From JAPOUP01 sp965201085 (GTDB taxonomy: Bacteria > Pseudomonadota > Alphaproteobacteria > Rhodobacterales > Rhodobacteraceae): DNA of 64,000 bases. How positions within the stretch are numbered: the first letter of the stretch is position 1; each line of letters opens with the position of its first letter. The notes under the pieces are model-generated. The model was not told the origin of the DNA. It saw only the letters and a list, made by a program, of their open reading frames with translations, and ran no database searches. The stretch covers positions 1-64,000 of the forward strand of contig CBDAVS010000002.1 in the NCBI GenBank assembly GCA_965201085.1, written 5' to 3'. The position numbers and the translations under genes were made by a program. Shown one piece after another: positions 45,890 through 55,613 of this stretch.

Positions 45890-46674
45890 ATAGCGAGCCA
45901 GCGAGTAGTTTTGATGATAATGCGCAGCAGCCATCGAGGAATCTTAGGAATTTTTGATCGAGCGTTGACGCTCGCTCTTTTCTCGATTCTCTTCACCCAA
46001 GCGTAAACTTTCTTAAATGAAGACACGTCAAATCCCATGCGTTGCAAAAAAATCACGTTTGTTACCCAAGCGACATCGGCAACCGTGTATTTCGAGCAAA
46101 CGAGGAAGCGGTGCGCTTCGAGTCTCGTTTCAAGATGAGTGAGCAATGTTATGTTTTTTTCTTTGATCTCGGCCTTCTGCCGCTCTGTCATTCCGCTTAG
46201 GTATTGCCAGTGAAAGTCGTAGAGCTCCTTGTTGTGTATCTTGTACTGCTCCAAATCTTTTTTTGAACAGGGTCGGCCCAAACCATAGGCATAAAACTGA
46301 GCTTTTATGGCAGGAAGGTGACATTCCGCAGCTTGGTCGACCAAGTCCCACATCTCCTCAATCAATTCAAGATTGGCAGGTAGCAGGCTTGGGTCAGGAA
46401 AGCGATCTTCAATGTATCGCAGTATTTCGTTTGAATTCGAGATCGCGAGGCATTCATGCACCATCGCAGGCACGGTACCGCTGGGGTGAATGCGAAGGTA
46501 AGGCGCCAAAAGGTTTTCAGTTTTTAGAAGATTTACGCTGTGTTTGGTGTACGGCAGTCCTTTCTCTTCCAGCATAAGCAAAACGCGCGCAACGTTGTTG
46601 GAGTAATTCGATCCGAATACATGGATGCCTTCTTTAAGGCTTGGATCGATATCTTGCAGACTTAGCTTAGGCAC
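45880..46674 (-). CDS. Glutathione S-transferase-like protein
   Basis: 264 residues starting MPKLSLQDIDPSLKEGIHVF. The thioredoxin-like domain spans about residues 16-95 with the cis-Pro in SGTVPAMV (Pro69) and the NSNEILRYIEDRFPDPSLLP block. An all-helical C-terminal domain follows (TLLTHLETRLEAHRFLVCSKYTVADVAW, the N-capping-box region of GSTs). The IS427-like element inserted at the very 3' end. The last residues MAR and the stop are read from the IS, whereas the uninterrupted gene would have ended about four codons later. The gene is more AT-rich than its neighbours, and its context gives no pathway, so recent acquisition is possible. Upstream, 46675-46901 holds its promoter and nothing else recognised. 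Confidence 0.8.
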   Translation of the reverse strand: MPKLSLQDIDPSLKEGIHVFGSNYSNNVARVLLMLEEKGLPYTKHSVNLLKTENLLAPYLRIHPSGTVPAMVHECLAISNSNEILRYIEDRFPDPSLLPANLELIEEMWDLVDQAAECHLPAIKAQFYAYGLGRPCSKKDLEQYKIHNKELYDFHWQYLSGMTERQKAEIKEKNITLLTHLETRLEAHRFLVCSKYTVADVAWVTNVIFLQRMGFDVSSFKKVYAWVKRIEKRASVNARSKIPKIPRWLLRIIIKTTRWLAMAR

Positions 46675-46901
46675 TGAAGGTTTCCTGACGAAGCGTCAAC
46701 TATATATCTTTAAAATAACGCACCCAGCCTGCTCCGTCAAGTCAGTGCAGGGGAGATTGTCGATAAAAAGCGATATGTCTGGTACTGGCATACCTCCGAA
46801 AGGATGCGCCATGAAATGGTCAGAAGCGCTCCGGGAAGCGCGGGTGGTGAAGTCGGAAGCCGGCGGGGATACCGGGGATTGCGGTCCGCGTGAGGCTAGG
46901 C

Positions 46902-47046
46902 CTATCACTATGGGATACCTGACCAGCGGTTCGACCCATGCGAATCGGGGGCCATGCACATCGGTACCGGACAAATATCCCCGGACACCGTCGAGTGGCT
47001 CCGAGAGGAGTGCCTCCGCGCCGGGGCGCCGCGGCGGAGCCCGGAC
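46902..47046 (+). mobile_element. Left-end fragment of Tn5-like IS type 1
   Basis: It begins CTATCACTATGGGATACCTGACC (a variant of the type 1 inverted repeat). It encodes the start MHIGTGQISPDTVEWLREEC, better preserved than the equivalent at 9680. It is cut after 145 bp by a type 2 element at CTTGCAAAG. Confidence 0.75.
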
Positions 47047-48080
47047 CTTGCAAAGTCCCACACCTGTACATCATCCCATTCCCGCCTCCGCTTTCCCGGG
47101 GGCGTCGCGGATCTGGATGGCCCGGTTCAGCCTCCCGGGCCCCCGCCGGCACTGATCCGCGTCCCCGACCCGGCGTGCGGAACCAGGTCTCCATCATCCA
47201 GCGCCTGCGGTACCGGTCCAGCACGGTGGCGGCGAACACGGCGTCGGCCTCCCCCTCCGCCGGACGTTCCGCGGTCGGGAGCGGCCGGTGCGGGGGTTCG
47301 CCGCCGTCCTCCGGGGGGCCGGTCCCGGTGGCCGGGACGGCGAAGACGGAAAGGGGCTCCGCGTCCGTCGCCCGTCCGGGCGGGATGACGGTGACCTCCG
47401 CCGCCCGGAGGCCGGGGCGGGCGGTGCGCTCCCCACGGGCCCCCGCCCCTCCCGACGCGGGGACGGTGAGGTCGGTCACGGCGGGGGCGTGCGGCGCGGC
47501 GACATGGTCCCGCAGACATTCCGCCCCGCCGTCCGGCCCCGGCACCCGCCGCTTCGCCGGGCGGCCGTCCGGGGATATGCCGCATGGTCACGCACGGGTT
47601 CGGCAGCGGGCGGCAGGCGGCTTTCCGGCCCGCCCCGGCGGGAAGGATCGCCGGCGGGTCCTCACCCATGCCGTCCATCCACGCCCGTCCCATGCCAGCG
47701 ATGCGGCGGCGGACCCGTCCGCCGGCGTGGCCGGAGCGTCCGCATTCCCTCCCGGCCCGGCCCATGTCCCCGGCGCCATCGTGGAGTCCGGCCGGCGCTC
47801 CCACCGGACGGCGGTCCATGTGGTGGAGCGCCTCCCTCCAGCCGTCCTCCGGCGCCGGGACCATCACCGCGCCGGCCGCGCCGCGGTGGCCGTGCCCTGT
47901 GTATCCCTTTCCGACGTGGGTGCGGGCCACGGCTGGCTGGACGGAGTATCGGGCCTGCCGGTCGTCCGCCACCCAGTCCGCCGCCATCGGCGGGACATGC
48001 GGGGCTTGCCGCGCGCGTCGCTCCGGTTTCCGCGCCCGCACAGGCCGCGGCCAGCGCGTATCGGTCTGCCTCACCCGACC
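47047..48080 (-). mobile_element. Tn5-like IS type 2, second copy, truncated
   Basis: The left end CTTGCAAAGTCCCACACCTG is intact and again preceded by GCCCGGAC, the same target as the copy at 39754. On the minus strand DRYRRRWMMETWFRTPGRG (catalytic region), PHVPPMAADWVADDRQARYSV and VARTHVGKGYTGHG are recognisable in broken frames. The other end is missing; at about 48080 the sequence passes into an ISNCY right end at a short shared CGACCG. Confidence 0.7.
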
Positions 48081-48194
48081 GTCCCGTCGAAGCCCCGGGC
48101 GGCGCTCCGACGGGCCCGGCTAGGGTCCCGTGAAGCCGGAAGCCGCCGGATTCGGCTCGATCCCCAAAAAACAAGGGGTTTTCTGGCAGACACA
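48081..48194 (+). mobile_element. Solo right end of an ISNCY element
   Basis: About 114 bp match the right terminus of the ISNCY copies, ending TTTTCTGGCAGACACA (last base A instead of T). It is what is left of a copy whose body was deleted or replaced by the adjoining Tn5-like element. Confidence 0.75.
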
Positions 48195-48237
48195 AACTAT
48201 TTGGTCACAGAGCACCACCAATCCATTATTGGCCTCA

Positions 48238-49743
48238 GAGTTTGTTCCATAGTATCCGCCAGAAAACTGCCAAAGTGCGATTTTTTCGCGGTAAATGACG
48301 GAATTCGCCTTGCGAAAAATCACCGGATATGGCGGTCAGAGGGCGATTTCACCACCATATACCGCGGAATCCGGTAATCCTCCCCTTCAGGAGGCCCCCA
48401 TGCGCAAGGTCCACGAACTCCAGCGGAGGCCCGGCGCCTCGACATCACGAGGATCAGGCCGACCGTGAAATCGAGGGACGACATCCCGGCGATCCTGATC
48501 GGCCTCCAGGACCCCTTCAGCGACGAAGGGACCCGAAAGCGGCTGTCCGGGCTTCCGGGTTGGCTGGTGCTTCCCGGAAAGAACCGCCGCGTCGGCGGGC
48601 CGGGGATGGAACCGTTGACCATCCTGGTGCTGGGGGTCGTAGCAGGATCCCGGGTGCGGTTTCCACCGGCTTCGGGAACCGGTGAACCAGCACATCCCGA
48701 TCCGGCGAAGGTCGGAGGCCGGGCCACGGATCATGGGACGTGGACGGATACGGATACCGGCGGCTGGTTGACAGCGTGTCGCTCCCCTCGCCGGAGCTTC
48801 CCGCCGAGGTCGGAAGGATGGTCGTGGAGAGGGGCCACAGGGTGGCCGGAAAAAAAGCCTGGCGCCGCGTCGCGCGGCCGCCGTCATTCCTTCGTGGCCG
48901 GGACCGACGTGCATCATCCGACCGACCGCAGCCTGCCGATGGACGCGGCGCGGTGCATGGTCCGGGACGTGTCCCGGGCCTGCGGGGGGCCTGGGCCGCT
49001 CCGGCTGGCGCTGAAGCTGGCGGACAGGGCGGAGGCCAGCTGCGCGGAGATCGACGGCAGGTTGGGTATCCCGGGCCCATCGGACAGTATCCGGGGCTTC
49101 ATCGGCCATGTCAGGCATCGGTCGGACCTGATAGGACGGCGGATCCTGAAGGGCGGGACGATCCCGCACCGCGGGAAGGTGCACCCGATATCCGGGCCGC
49201 ACACCCGCTGGATATCGAAGGGAAAGGCCGGGGTCCCGGTGGAGCCCGGCGTTTCGGTCCGCGTCCCTGAGGACCGGCACCGGTTCATCCTGCACCGTTC
49301 CGTCATGTGGGAGGGGAGTGACGTGGACGTGGCGGTCCCCATGGGCGGGTCGGCCATCAACAGCCTGGAGCACCGCGGCCTTGACCGGGTGCGGAGCCAC
49401 GGAAAGGAGGGTTTCGCCGGCGCCGTGGCGCTGGCGGTGCTGGCCGCGAACGTCCACCGCCCCGGCCTGATGCCGCCGGCGAGGGAGCGCCCCGTGCTCC
49501 CCGCCGCCTGATCGGGGCGTCCACCGATGAACCGGCCCATGGAAGGCCCCGCCGCTGCGGGGCCCGCACCGGCGTGCCCGCGGGCCGGCGGAGGACCGGA
49601 TGTTCACCATATGTTCCCGCCAGCGGCCGTCCCGTCGAAGCCACCTAGCGGCGCCCCGACGGGCCCGGCCACGGTCCCGTGAAGCCGGAATCCGTCGGAT
49701 TCGGCCCGATCCCCGGAAAACACGGGGTTTTCTGACAGACACT
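48238..49743 (+). mobile_element. ISNCY-family insertion sequence, copy E, with internal deletions, next to an IS1031 end
   Basis: Bases 48238-48250 (GAGTTTGTTCCAT) are the end of an IS1031-like element. ISNCY copy E then starts at 48251 (AGTATCCGCC) and ends at 49743. Flanks CCAT and ATCA do not match. Compared with copy A it lacks the GWRRKEYLCGKLRR...region (near 48998) and the stretch between VAVPMGG and SAINSLEHRGLD (near 49348). The shared 7-nt duplication is present at about 48706-48721. TDVHHPTD and SFVAG are kept in a frame of 348 codons. Confidence 0.8.
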
Positions 49744-49792
49744 ATCATATTTCGGCAGTGACGGTAATCTTCTCCATCTGTGCTTTATTGAT

Positions 49793-51151
49793 GCCCCCGT
49801 GCCGGTTTGAAGTGCAACACTTCGGGTGGTGGGAAGCCGCGCCGTGGGCGCAGGATATTGCGAATCGGCCGGATAGCGGCGACAGTCCCTGTGCGCGGGA
49901 TAGGAGAGTGTCATGCCCGAGGGCTACCGCCATCTGACCTTCGACGGGAGATGCCAGATTTACGCGCTGGGGAAAAGCGGACTTTCGAACGGAGCCGTCG
50001 CGAGGCGGCTGGGGCGCGCCCCGTCCACGGTATCGCGGGAGCTCCGGCGCAACGCCGGCGGTCGGGGCTACCGCCACAGGCAGGCGCAGAGGAAGGCCAC
50101 CGAGCGCCGGAGCGATGCCTCTTCGGTTCCGCGGAAGCTGACGGAGGAGCGTCGGGAGCGGGTCGTGGCGAAGCTTGCGGAGGGCTGGAGCCCGGAACGG
50201 GTCCCGGGCCGCCTCCGGCTGGAGGATCCGGAGATGGTGGGCAGGCGGCGGATATACGACCTGGTCAGGGCCGACCGGCGGGACGGCGGAACGCTCTGGA
50301 CGCACCTGCGGCGGCGGGGAAAGAAGCCGAACCGGCAGGGTGGCCGCCACGCGGGCCGGGGCCACATCCCGGGCCGGAGGGACATCCCGGAACGCCCGGA
50401 GACCGTCGGGGAGAAGGCCCGGACCGGCGACTGGGAGGCGGATACCGTGATCGGCGGGGCCCACAGGGGGGCGGTGGTGTCGCTCGTGGACCGCGCGTCG
50501 AAATTCACGCTTCTCCGGAGGGTTGGCAGGAAGAAGGCGAAGAAGGTCCGGAGGGCGATGGTCCGCATGCTCCGGTCCACCGGCATCCCGGTGCACACGG
50601 TCACGGCGGACAACGGCAGGGAGTTCGCGGAGCACGCGAAGGTGGCGAAAGCGCTCGGTGCGGACTTCTTCCTCCCGACGCCCTACCACTCGTGGGAGCG
50701 CGGTCTGAACGAGCGTACCAACGGGCTGCTGCGTCAGTATCTTCCGAAGGGAACGGATCTGCGTCAGGTCACGGACGCGCGGGTCAGGGAGGTCCAGGAC
50801 ATCCTGAACGCGCGTCCGCGCAAAGCGCCCGGCTACCTGACGCCGGCCGAGGCGATCGGCCTGGCGCAGCCTCCCTGAGGCGCCTGGACCTGTCGGCTGG
50901 CGGGAGGAAAGGACCATACCGGCGGGACCGTCCGGGTTTCGGTCGGGCTCCGCCCTCCCTTGCCCGGGCGGTCCCGCCGCGGAGCCTTGCGGCCGGCGGA
51001 AGGCCCGGATACGCTCGGATCCGAAGGGACAGCCGCCGCATTCCACGCGGAATCCGGACCCCTGGCCGGAAAATCCTTCAATCCCGGCCCGCCCGGGCTT
51101 CGCCCTCGCTCCGGGGGTGGCCGGGATTGCACTTCAGACTGGCACTGGGGC
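49793..51151 (+). mobile_element. IS30-family insertion sequence, complete
   Basis: The ends GCCCCCGTGCCGGTTTGAAGTGCAA (left) and GCCCCAGTGCCAGTCTGAAGTGCAA (right, reverse strand) form the inverted repeats. It contains one intact transposase gene and about 270 bp of non-coding right-hand sequence. Its right end overlaps the 3' end of the gntR frame. It is the reference for the two dead IS30 copies of this window. Confidence 0.85.
49913..50878 (+). CDS. IS30-family transposase, intact
   Basis: 321 residues. The N-terminal HTH (LSNGAVARRLGRAPSTVSRELRR, about 24-46) and a second helix region (VVAKLAEGWSPERVPGRL) precede the DDE core: Asp177 (DWEADTVIGG), Asp233 (VTADNGREFAEHAKV) and Glu267 (WERGLNERTNGLLRQYLPKGTDL). 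The C-terminal VQDILNARPRKAPGYLTPAEA is typical. All motifs are in place, so the enzyme should be active. Confidence 0.92.
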   Translation: MPEGYRHLTFDGRCQIYALGKSGLSNGAVARRLGRAPSTVSRELRRNAGGRGYRHRQAQRKATERRSDASSVPRKLTEERRERVVAKLAEGWSPERVPGRLRLEDPEMVGRRRIYDLVRADRRDGGTLWTHLRRRGKKPNRQGGRHAGRGHIPGRRDIPERPETVGEKARTGDWEADTVIGGAHRGAVVSLVDRASKFTLLRRVGRKKAKKVRRAMVRMLRSTGIPVHTVTADNGREFAEHAKVAKALGADFFLPTPYHSWERGLNERTNGLLRQYLPKGTDLRQVTDARVREVQDILNARPRKAPGYLTPAEAIGLAQPP

Positions 51152-51949
51152 TGCGATATACCAAAGCCTTCGGGAGCGATTGGTGTCAGCGTGACTGATA
51201 TTTACCCGTTCGCGACCAGAGATGGAGTGGTAAAATGAGGGATGGACGTGCGACGGTCCTACACCGCACAGGGCCTGGGTGTCCGCGCTACGGCTACTGG
51301 AAGACGGCCAATGTATGATCCAGTCCCGTTGAATATGATCGCGAAGCTCACTTTCCGCTCTATCGACATCTCTGGATAGCGCCGCCTTGAACATTCGGCA
51401 GTGCTCCTGGACCGCGTCATCGCCACGGTAGGTGAGAACCAGCATCTGGTATCTAAGGTACTTGTCATAAAGTACCGAATGGAGAGACAGAAGATTCTGA
51501 GAACCGCATGCCTTGATCAACGCCAAGTGAAACTCCCGGTCGCAACGCTTCCAGTCTTCCTTGATCCTGTCGTCGCCTGATAGCATTCTCTGTTCCATTA
51601 CGTGAAGCTTGTGATGCGCGGCCACCAAGTTCCCTTCCCAGTCCGTGTCTCCATTTGTCACGGACAGCCGAAAAGCGTGGCATTCAAGAAGAATCCGAAG
51701 ATTGGCGATTTCGGTCAGGTCATCGCGGGACGTAGCCGTGACGAAGAAGCCCCTTTGGTCGAGCGCCGCGGCAAAACCCTCGCTCGCAAGGCGATTCAAG
51801 GTTTCCCGAAGCGTGGACATGCTGGCGCCATAACGCGTGCGCAGGTCGTCCAGTTTCAGCTTGCTGCCGGGCTCCAGATCGCCAAAGATGATGTCTCGCT
51901 TTATGCTTTGGTAGGTTGACGCACCGATGATGTTCAAAGATTTGGCCAT
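51134..51949 (-). CDS. GntR-family (FadR/FCD-type) transcriptional regulator, 3' end altered
   Basis: The winged helix-turn-helix at about residues 8-75 (TYQSIKRDIIFGDLEPGSKLKLDDLRTRYGASMSTLRETLNRLASEGF) is followed by an FCD ligand domain (ANLRILLECHAFRLSV, REFHLALIKACGSQNLLSL). After SELRDHI near residue 210 the frame stops resembling the family and runs for 60 residues, ending in the IS30 right repeat. A frame change there would give FNGTGSYIGRLPVAVARTPRPCAV and a stop at 51259, a more plausible end. So the last helix may be frameshifted. It likely regulates the neighbouring catabolic genes. Confidence 0.8.
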   Translation of the reverse strand: MAKSLNIIGASTYQSIKRDIIFGDLEPGSKLKLDDLRTRYGASMSTLRETLNRLASEGFAAALDQRGFFVTATSRDDLTEIANLRILLECHAFRLSVTNGDTDWEGNLVAAHHKLHVMEQRMLSGDDRIKEDWKRCDREFHLALIKACGSQNLLSLHSVLYDKYLRYQMLVLTYRGDDAVQEHCRMFKAALSRDVDRAESELRDHIQRDWIIHWPSSSSRSADTQALCGVGPSHVHPSFYHSISGRERVNISHADTNRSRRLWYIAAPVPV

Positions 51950-52725
51950 GGTTGAGATCAGATCATCCTTGATTTTCCGGAAAGTTCCCGCCGCAGCAGT
52001 GGTGTCGCGGCATTCGTCCGGTCGCTGTCAGCCGGTGTGAGCCGCATCCGCCCGGGGCTGGTCGCCTGCATGCACCGCGCCGGCTTGATGGCCGAACTAT
52101 CCGTGCGGTTGAAACTGCCATGAGCAGGCCGTCCCGTTCACTCCGCAGGCGCTGTGCCAGCGAAACCCGCCGTTTCGGCTTTGCCTGTTTGATCCCGGAC
52201 GATGCATTGGTCTGTCCAGTGTTCCGTGGCGCAAGTCTCGCGTGATTTGCAGCCGAAACCGCTCTGGAGCGTTTCCTGTTCCGGATGTAGGTCAGGGCCC
52301 AGCGAGTTCCAGTAGGTTCGGCGGAAATCCCGCCATCCGCGGCGGCGATTCTTCACCGGCGTAGTGGACCCGCCGGCCTCCGGCGGCGGAAACGGATTAA
52401 TGCGCGGCATCAAGGGTGCCTTGGCCCCGCGCCGGTTCGGGGTGCCGAGCGGTTCCGCGCGCCGGCTCTCCGTCTGGAAGAATGTTCGCTTGCGCATGAG
52501 CTTATATTTACGTTGCCTGCCCGTTCTGATTTTTCGACCGGCCTGCATGGATAGATTGAACATGTCAGCGGAGGTCAAATTGGCGATAGTGGATTTAAGC
52601 TACAGTCCGAGAGGAACTTCTTCAAGCAAAAATATCCTAAATTATTTAAGGTATAAGACGTTCTTGAGTGAAATGCCGAACGTTGTTACGCCACGGGGAA
52701 CCATTTTCAGCTTGGGTGCGAAGCA
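51950..52725. other. 776-bp stretch between gntR and a Gfo/Idh gene, no convincing gene
   Basis: It includes the gntR promoter. A plus-strand frame ending at 52123 (VSRIRPGLVACMHRAGLMAE and a short basic tail) looks protein-like but I cannot place it. The Arg/Pro-rich open frames at 52138-52578 look like shadows of GC-rich DNA. The last 150 bp are AT-rich and may carry the promoter of the downstream oxidoreductase. Confidence 0.45.
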
Positions 52726-53790
52726 ATGGCGGCGGAAAATAGGATTGCGGTCGTCGGATATGGGTCGATCGGGCGACGCCACGCCAAGGTCATTCGCCAA
52801 ACTCCGGGCGTCACTCTGGCCGGGGTCGTGGAACCGAACCGTGCCAGTGGAGAATCGGCGCACCATATCGGCGTACCGGTATTCGACAGCCTTGGCGAAC
52901 TGTTTGCGGGACAGCGGCCCGATGGAGTCGTTCTCGCCACGCCAACGCCGCTTCATGTTGAACAGGGTCTGGAATGTGTCACGCGCCGATGCCCGGTTCT
53001 GATCGAAAAGCCTATATCCGTCACGGCGGCTGATGCCGTTGCGGTGACGGATGCCGCAGCCGCGGCGGAAGTTCCCCTGCTGGTTGGCCATCATCGGAGG
53101 CATAGTGGGATGGTTCAGGCCGCGAAACAGTCGCTGGATGCTGGCGACATTGGTGAAATCCGTTCGGTTCAGGCAACCTGCTGGTTTTTCAAGCCCGACC
53201 GCTATTTCGATGAGGCACCCTGGCGAAAATGCAGAGGCGCCGGACCTATATCCGTCAATCTTGTCCACGACGTTGACCTTCTGAGGCATTTCTGCGGAGA
53301 GGTTTCAATGGTTCAGGCTGTGGCCCTTCCATCCCAAAGGGGCTTTGAGAACGAGGATTTGGCGACCGCGGTTCTGACGTTTCGCTCAGGAACCGTGGCT
53401 TCGATTTCGGTCTCCGACAGCATCGTCGCCCCTTGGAGCTGGGAACTGACGGCAAGAGAGAATCCTGCCTATCCCGCGACATCAGAGAGCTGCTACCTGA
53501 TCGGTGGTTCCCGCGGCGCGATGTCCCTTCCTGACCTGCGCCTATGGCGTCATGGTGGGGAGCCTGACTGGTGGACCCCCATCTCCGCCATGTCGCTGAC
53601 CTGCGGCTTTCAGGATCCTCTCGTTACACAGATGCTTCACTTCTCGGAGGTCATTGACGGTAAGGCAACGCCGATGGTCTCTGGAACGGAAGGGATACGG
53701 TCTCTGGAAGTCGTTGAAGCAATTAAAATTTCCGCTGCGAGCGGGCGAACGGTTGAACTGGACGCGGAAGACATTTCGGGCCGGGGTTGA
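52726..53790 (+). CDS. Gfo/Idh/MocA-family NAD(P)-dependent oxidoreductase
   Basis: 354 residues. The Rossmann motif GYGSIGRRHA is at 11-20, the EKP motif is LIEKPISVT at about 92-100, and the catalytic-region GPISVNLVHDVDLLRHFCGEV places the conserved Asp/His pair. The C-terminal beta-sheet domain is present to VVEAIKISAASGRTVEL. The last residues (EDISGRG) and stop are read where a truncated IS30 begins, so the natural end may have been a few codons different. Family members oxidise sugars, inositols or their derivatives; the substrate is not evident. Confidence 0.85.
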   Translation: MAAENRIAVVGYGSIGRRHAKVIRQTPGVTLAGVVEPNRASGESAHHIGVPVFDSLGELFAGQRPDGVVLATPTPLHVEQGLECVTRRCPVLIEKPISVTAADAVAVTDAAAAAEVPLLVGHHRRHSGMVQAAKQSLDAGDIGEIRSVQATCWFFKPDRYFDEAPWRKCRGAGPISVNLVHDVDLLRHFCGEVSMVQAVALPSQRGFENEDLATAVLTFRSGTVASISVSDSIVAPWSWELTARENPAYPATSESCYLIGGSRGAMSLPDLRLWRHGGEPDWWTPISAMSLTCGFQDPLVTQMLHFSEVIDGKATPMVSGTEGIRSLEVVEAIKISAASGRTVELDAEDISGRG

Positions 53791-55534
53791 AGGTTTTTCC
53801 GGCCAGGGGCCCGGATTCCACGCGGAATGCGGCGGCTGTCCCTTTGAACCGGAGCGTAACCGGGCCTCCCTGTGGCCGCAGGGCCCCGCGGACGGACGCG
53901 CTGGAAAATCTCCCCGTCCCCGCCGTTCGACGGGGCGGGGCGCCTCGGGGAGGCCGTGCCCGGGTCTCCGCAGGCGCTAGGTGGACGAGGACCCTGCGGG
54001 GACGCGCGTTCAGGATGTCCCGGACCCGCTTCACACGGGCGTCCGTGACCTGCCGCGGATCCGTGCCCTTCGGCAGGCACCGGGGCGGCGGCCCTTCGGT
54101 GTGCCCGTTGAGCCCACGCTCCCGGGAACGGTAGGGCGCCGCGAGGAAGAGGTCCGCCCCGAGCGCCTTCGCCACCTTCGCGCGCTCCGCCAACTCCCTG
54201 TCGCTGTCCGCCGTGGCCGTGCGCACCCTGGCGCCGGGCCCCCCGGGAGATCGGTCATCGCCTTTCCGGCAGCCTCCGCCCTCTTTCGGTCAACCCGCTG
54301 GAGAGGCGTGGGTTCCGGGCATCCGCCAACGGGCGAAACCACCGCGCCGCCGGTGCCCCCGCCGATCACCGTGCCGGCCTCCCGGTCGCCGGTCCGCGCC
54401 CTGTCCCCGACCTCATCCGGGCGCCCGGAGATGTCCCTCCTGCCCGGGATGTGGCCCCGGCCGGCGTGGCGCCCCCTTTCCGGTCCGGCCTCTTTCCGCG
54501 GCGGCGGAGGCTGGTCCACAGCGCTCCGCCGTCCCCGCGGTCCGCCCGGACGCCGCCGTATAGCCGCCGCCCGCCGACCATGCCGGGGCCCTCCAGCCGG
54601 GGGCGGCCCGGGCTCCGGCCCCCTCCGGCTTCGCCACCACCTTCTCCCGGTGCTCCCCGGTGGGCTTCCCCGGCGCGCCGAGGCCTTCCTCCGCGCCCGT
54701 CTCCGCTTTCCGGGGACGTCGCGGGCCTGTATGGCCCGGTTCGGCCTCCCGGGGTTCCGCCGGACCTTTTTCGTCCCCGGCGGCGGCCGCCGCGGGTTCG
54801 GATGCGGGCCGACGGGGCGCCCCGGATCGATGACGAATGTCCGGATGTCGGGCGCCTGACCGTCCGGCGGCCTCACCACGTCCCGGTGGCGGGCGTCTCC
54901 GGCCGCTCCCAGGCGGGCGCGGTCAGGTCGGAGACCCGGGCCGCGGTCACGGCGTCGAAGGCGGGACGTTTTTTCAGGTCACCGGCGGCGCCGGACCCGC
55001 CGGCCCCGATCCGCGTCCCCGACCCGGCGTGCGGAACCGGGTCTCCATCGTCCAGCGCCCGCCGTACCGGTCCGGCAAGGTGGCGGCGAACACGGCGTCG
55101 GCCTCCCCCTCCGCAGGGCGCTCAGTGGTCGGGAGCGGCCGGGGCGCTCCCCACGGGCCGCCGCGCCGTCGGCGACCATTTGGCGGAGCCGAAGCCGGCG
55201 GGGACGCCATCGAGGCGTCGAACTCCACGGTCCCCCGGCGCACCGCCTCGCCCGAGACCGCCCGCGCCTCCACGCGGTCACCCACGCGTCGATGGTGCGC
55301 GTGGACGCCACCGCGCTTCGTCAGCACGCCGGGACGCGGCGCGGTCAACGCCTCGCCCCCGAGGCCCGGAAGATATCCCTCCATCGCCCGACCGCGGTAC
55401 CGCCCGCCGCCATGATCCCGTTTCATTGGACCCCTCCGCCTGTCTTTCGCCTGTCCCGCCCGTGTCTCCGCATCGGCGCGGACACTAGTTACACACCCAA
55501 CCGGAAGTGTTGCACTTCACGCTGGCATGGGGGC
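53779..55534 (-). mobile_element. IS30-family element, decayed copy 2, carrying a Tn5-like insertion
   Basis: On the minus strand its start-side inverted repeat is at 55534 (GCCCCCATGCCAGCGTGAAGTGCAA). The transposase pieces are spread over 54700-53800: VVAKPEGAGARAAPGW, MVGGRRLYGGVRADRGDG, VTDARVKRVRDILNARP. The far end lacks its terminal repeat and abuts the Gfo/Idh gene at 53779. TADNG has become TADSD and WERGLNER has become RERGLNGH. As in decayed copy 1, the changes relative to the intact copy are mostly A to G and T to C. Confidence 0.8.
54707..55485 (-). mobile_element. Tn5-like IS type 2, third copy, truncated, nested in IS30 decayed copy 2
   Basis: From 54707 the sequence matches the type 2 element at 39800-40230 (GRRGDADRGRR side, DRYGGRWTMETRFRTPGRG on the minus strand near 55070). 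It breaks off before the start of its transposase. Neither inverted repeat is recognisable. It then returns to IS30 sequence near 55485-55495. Confidence 0.65.
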
Positions 55535-55613
55535 AATAATATTTTGCATAGTTTGCGTACTATGACTTAATCATGACCATCCTAGATGAGGATGAACAGA
55601 ACCGGAGGTTTCC

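Noticed and set aside
52138..52578. 146-codon minus-strand frame near the Gfo/Idh gene
   Set aside because: Low-complexity Arg/Pro/Gly composition and no recognisable family.
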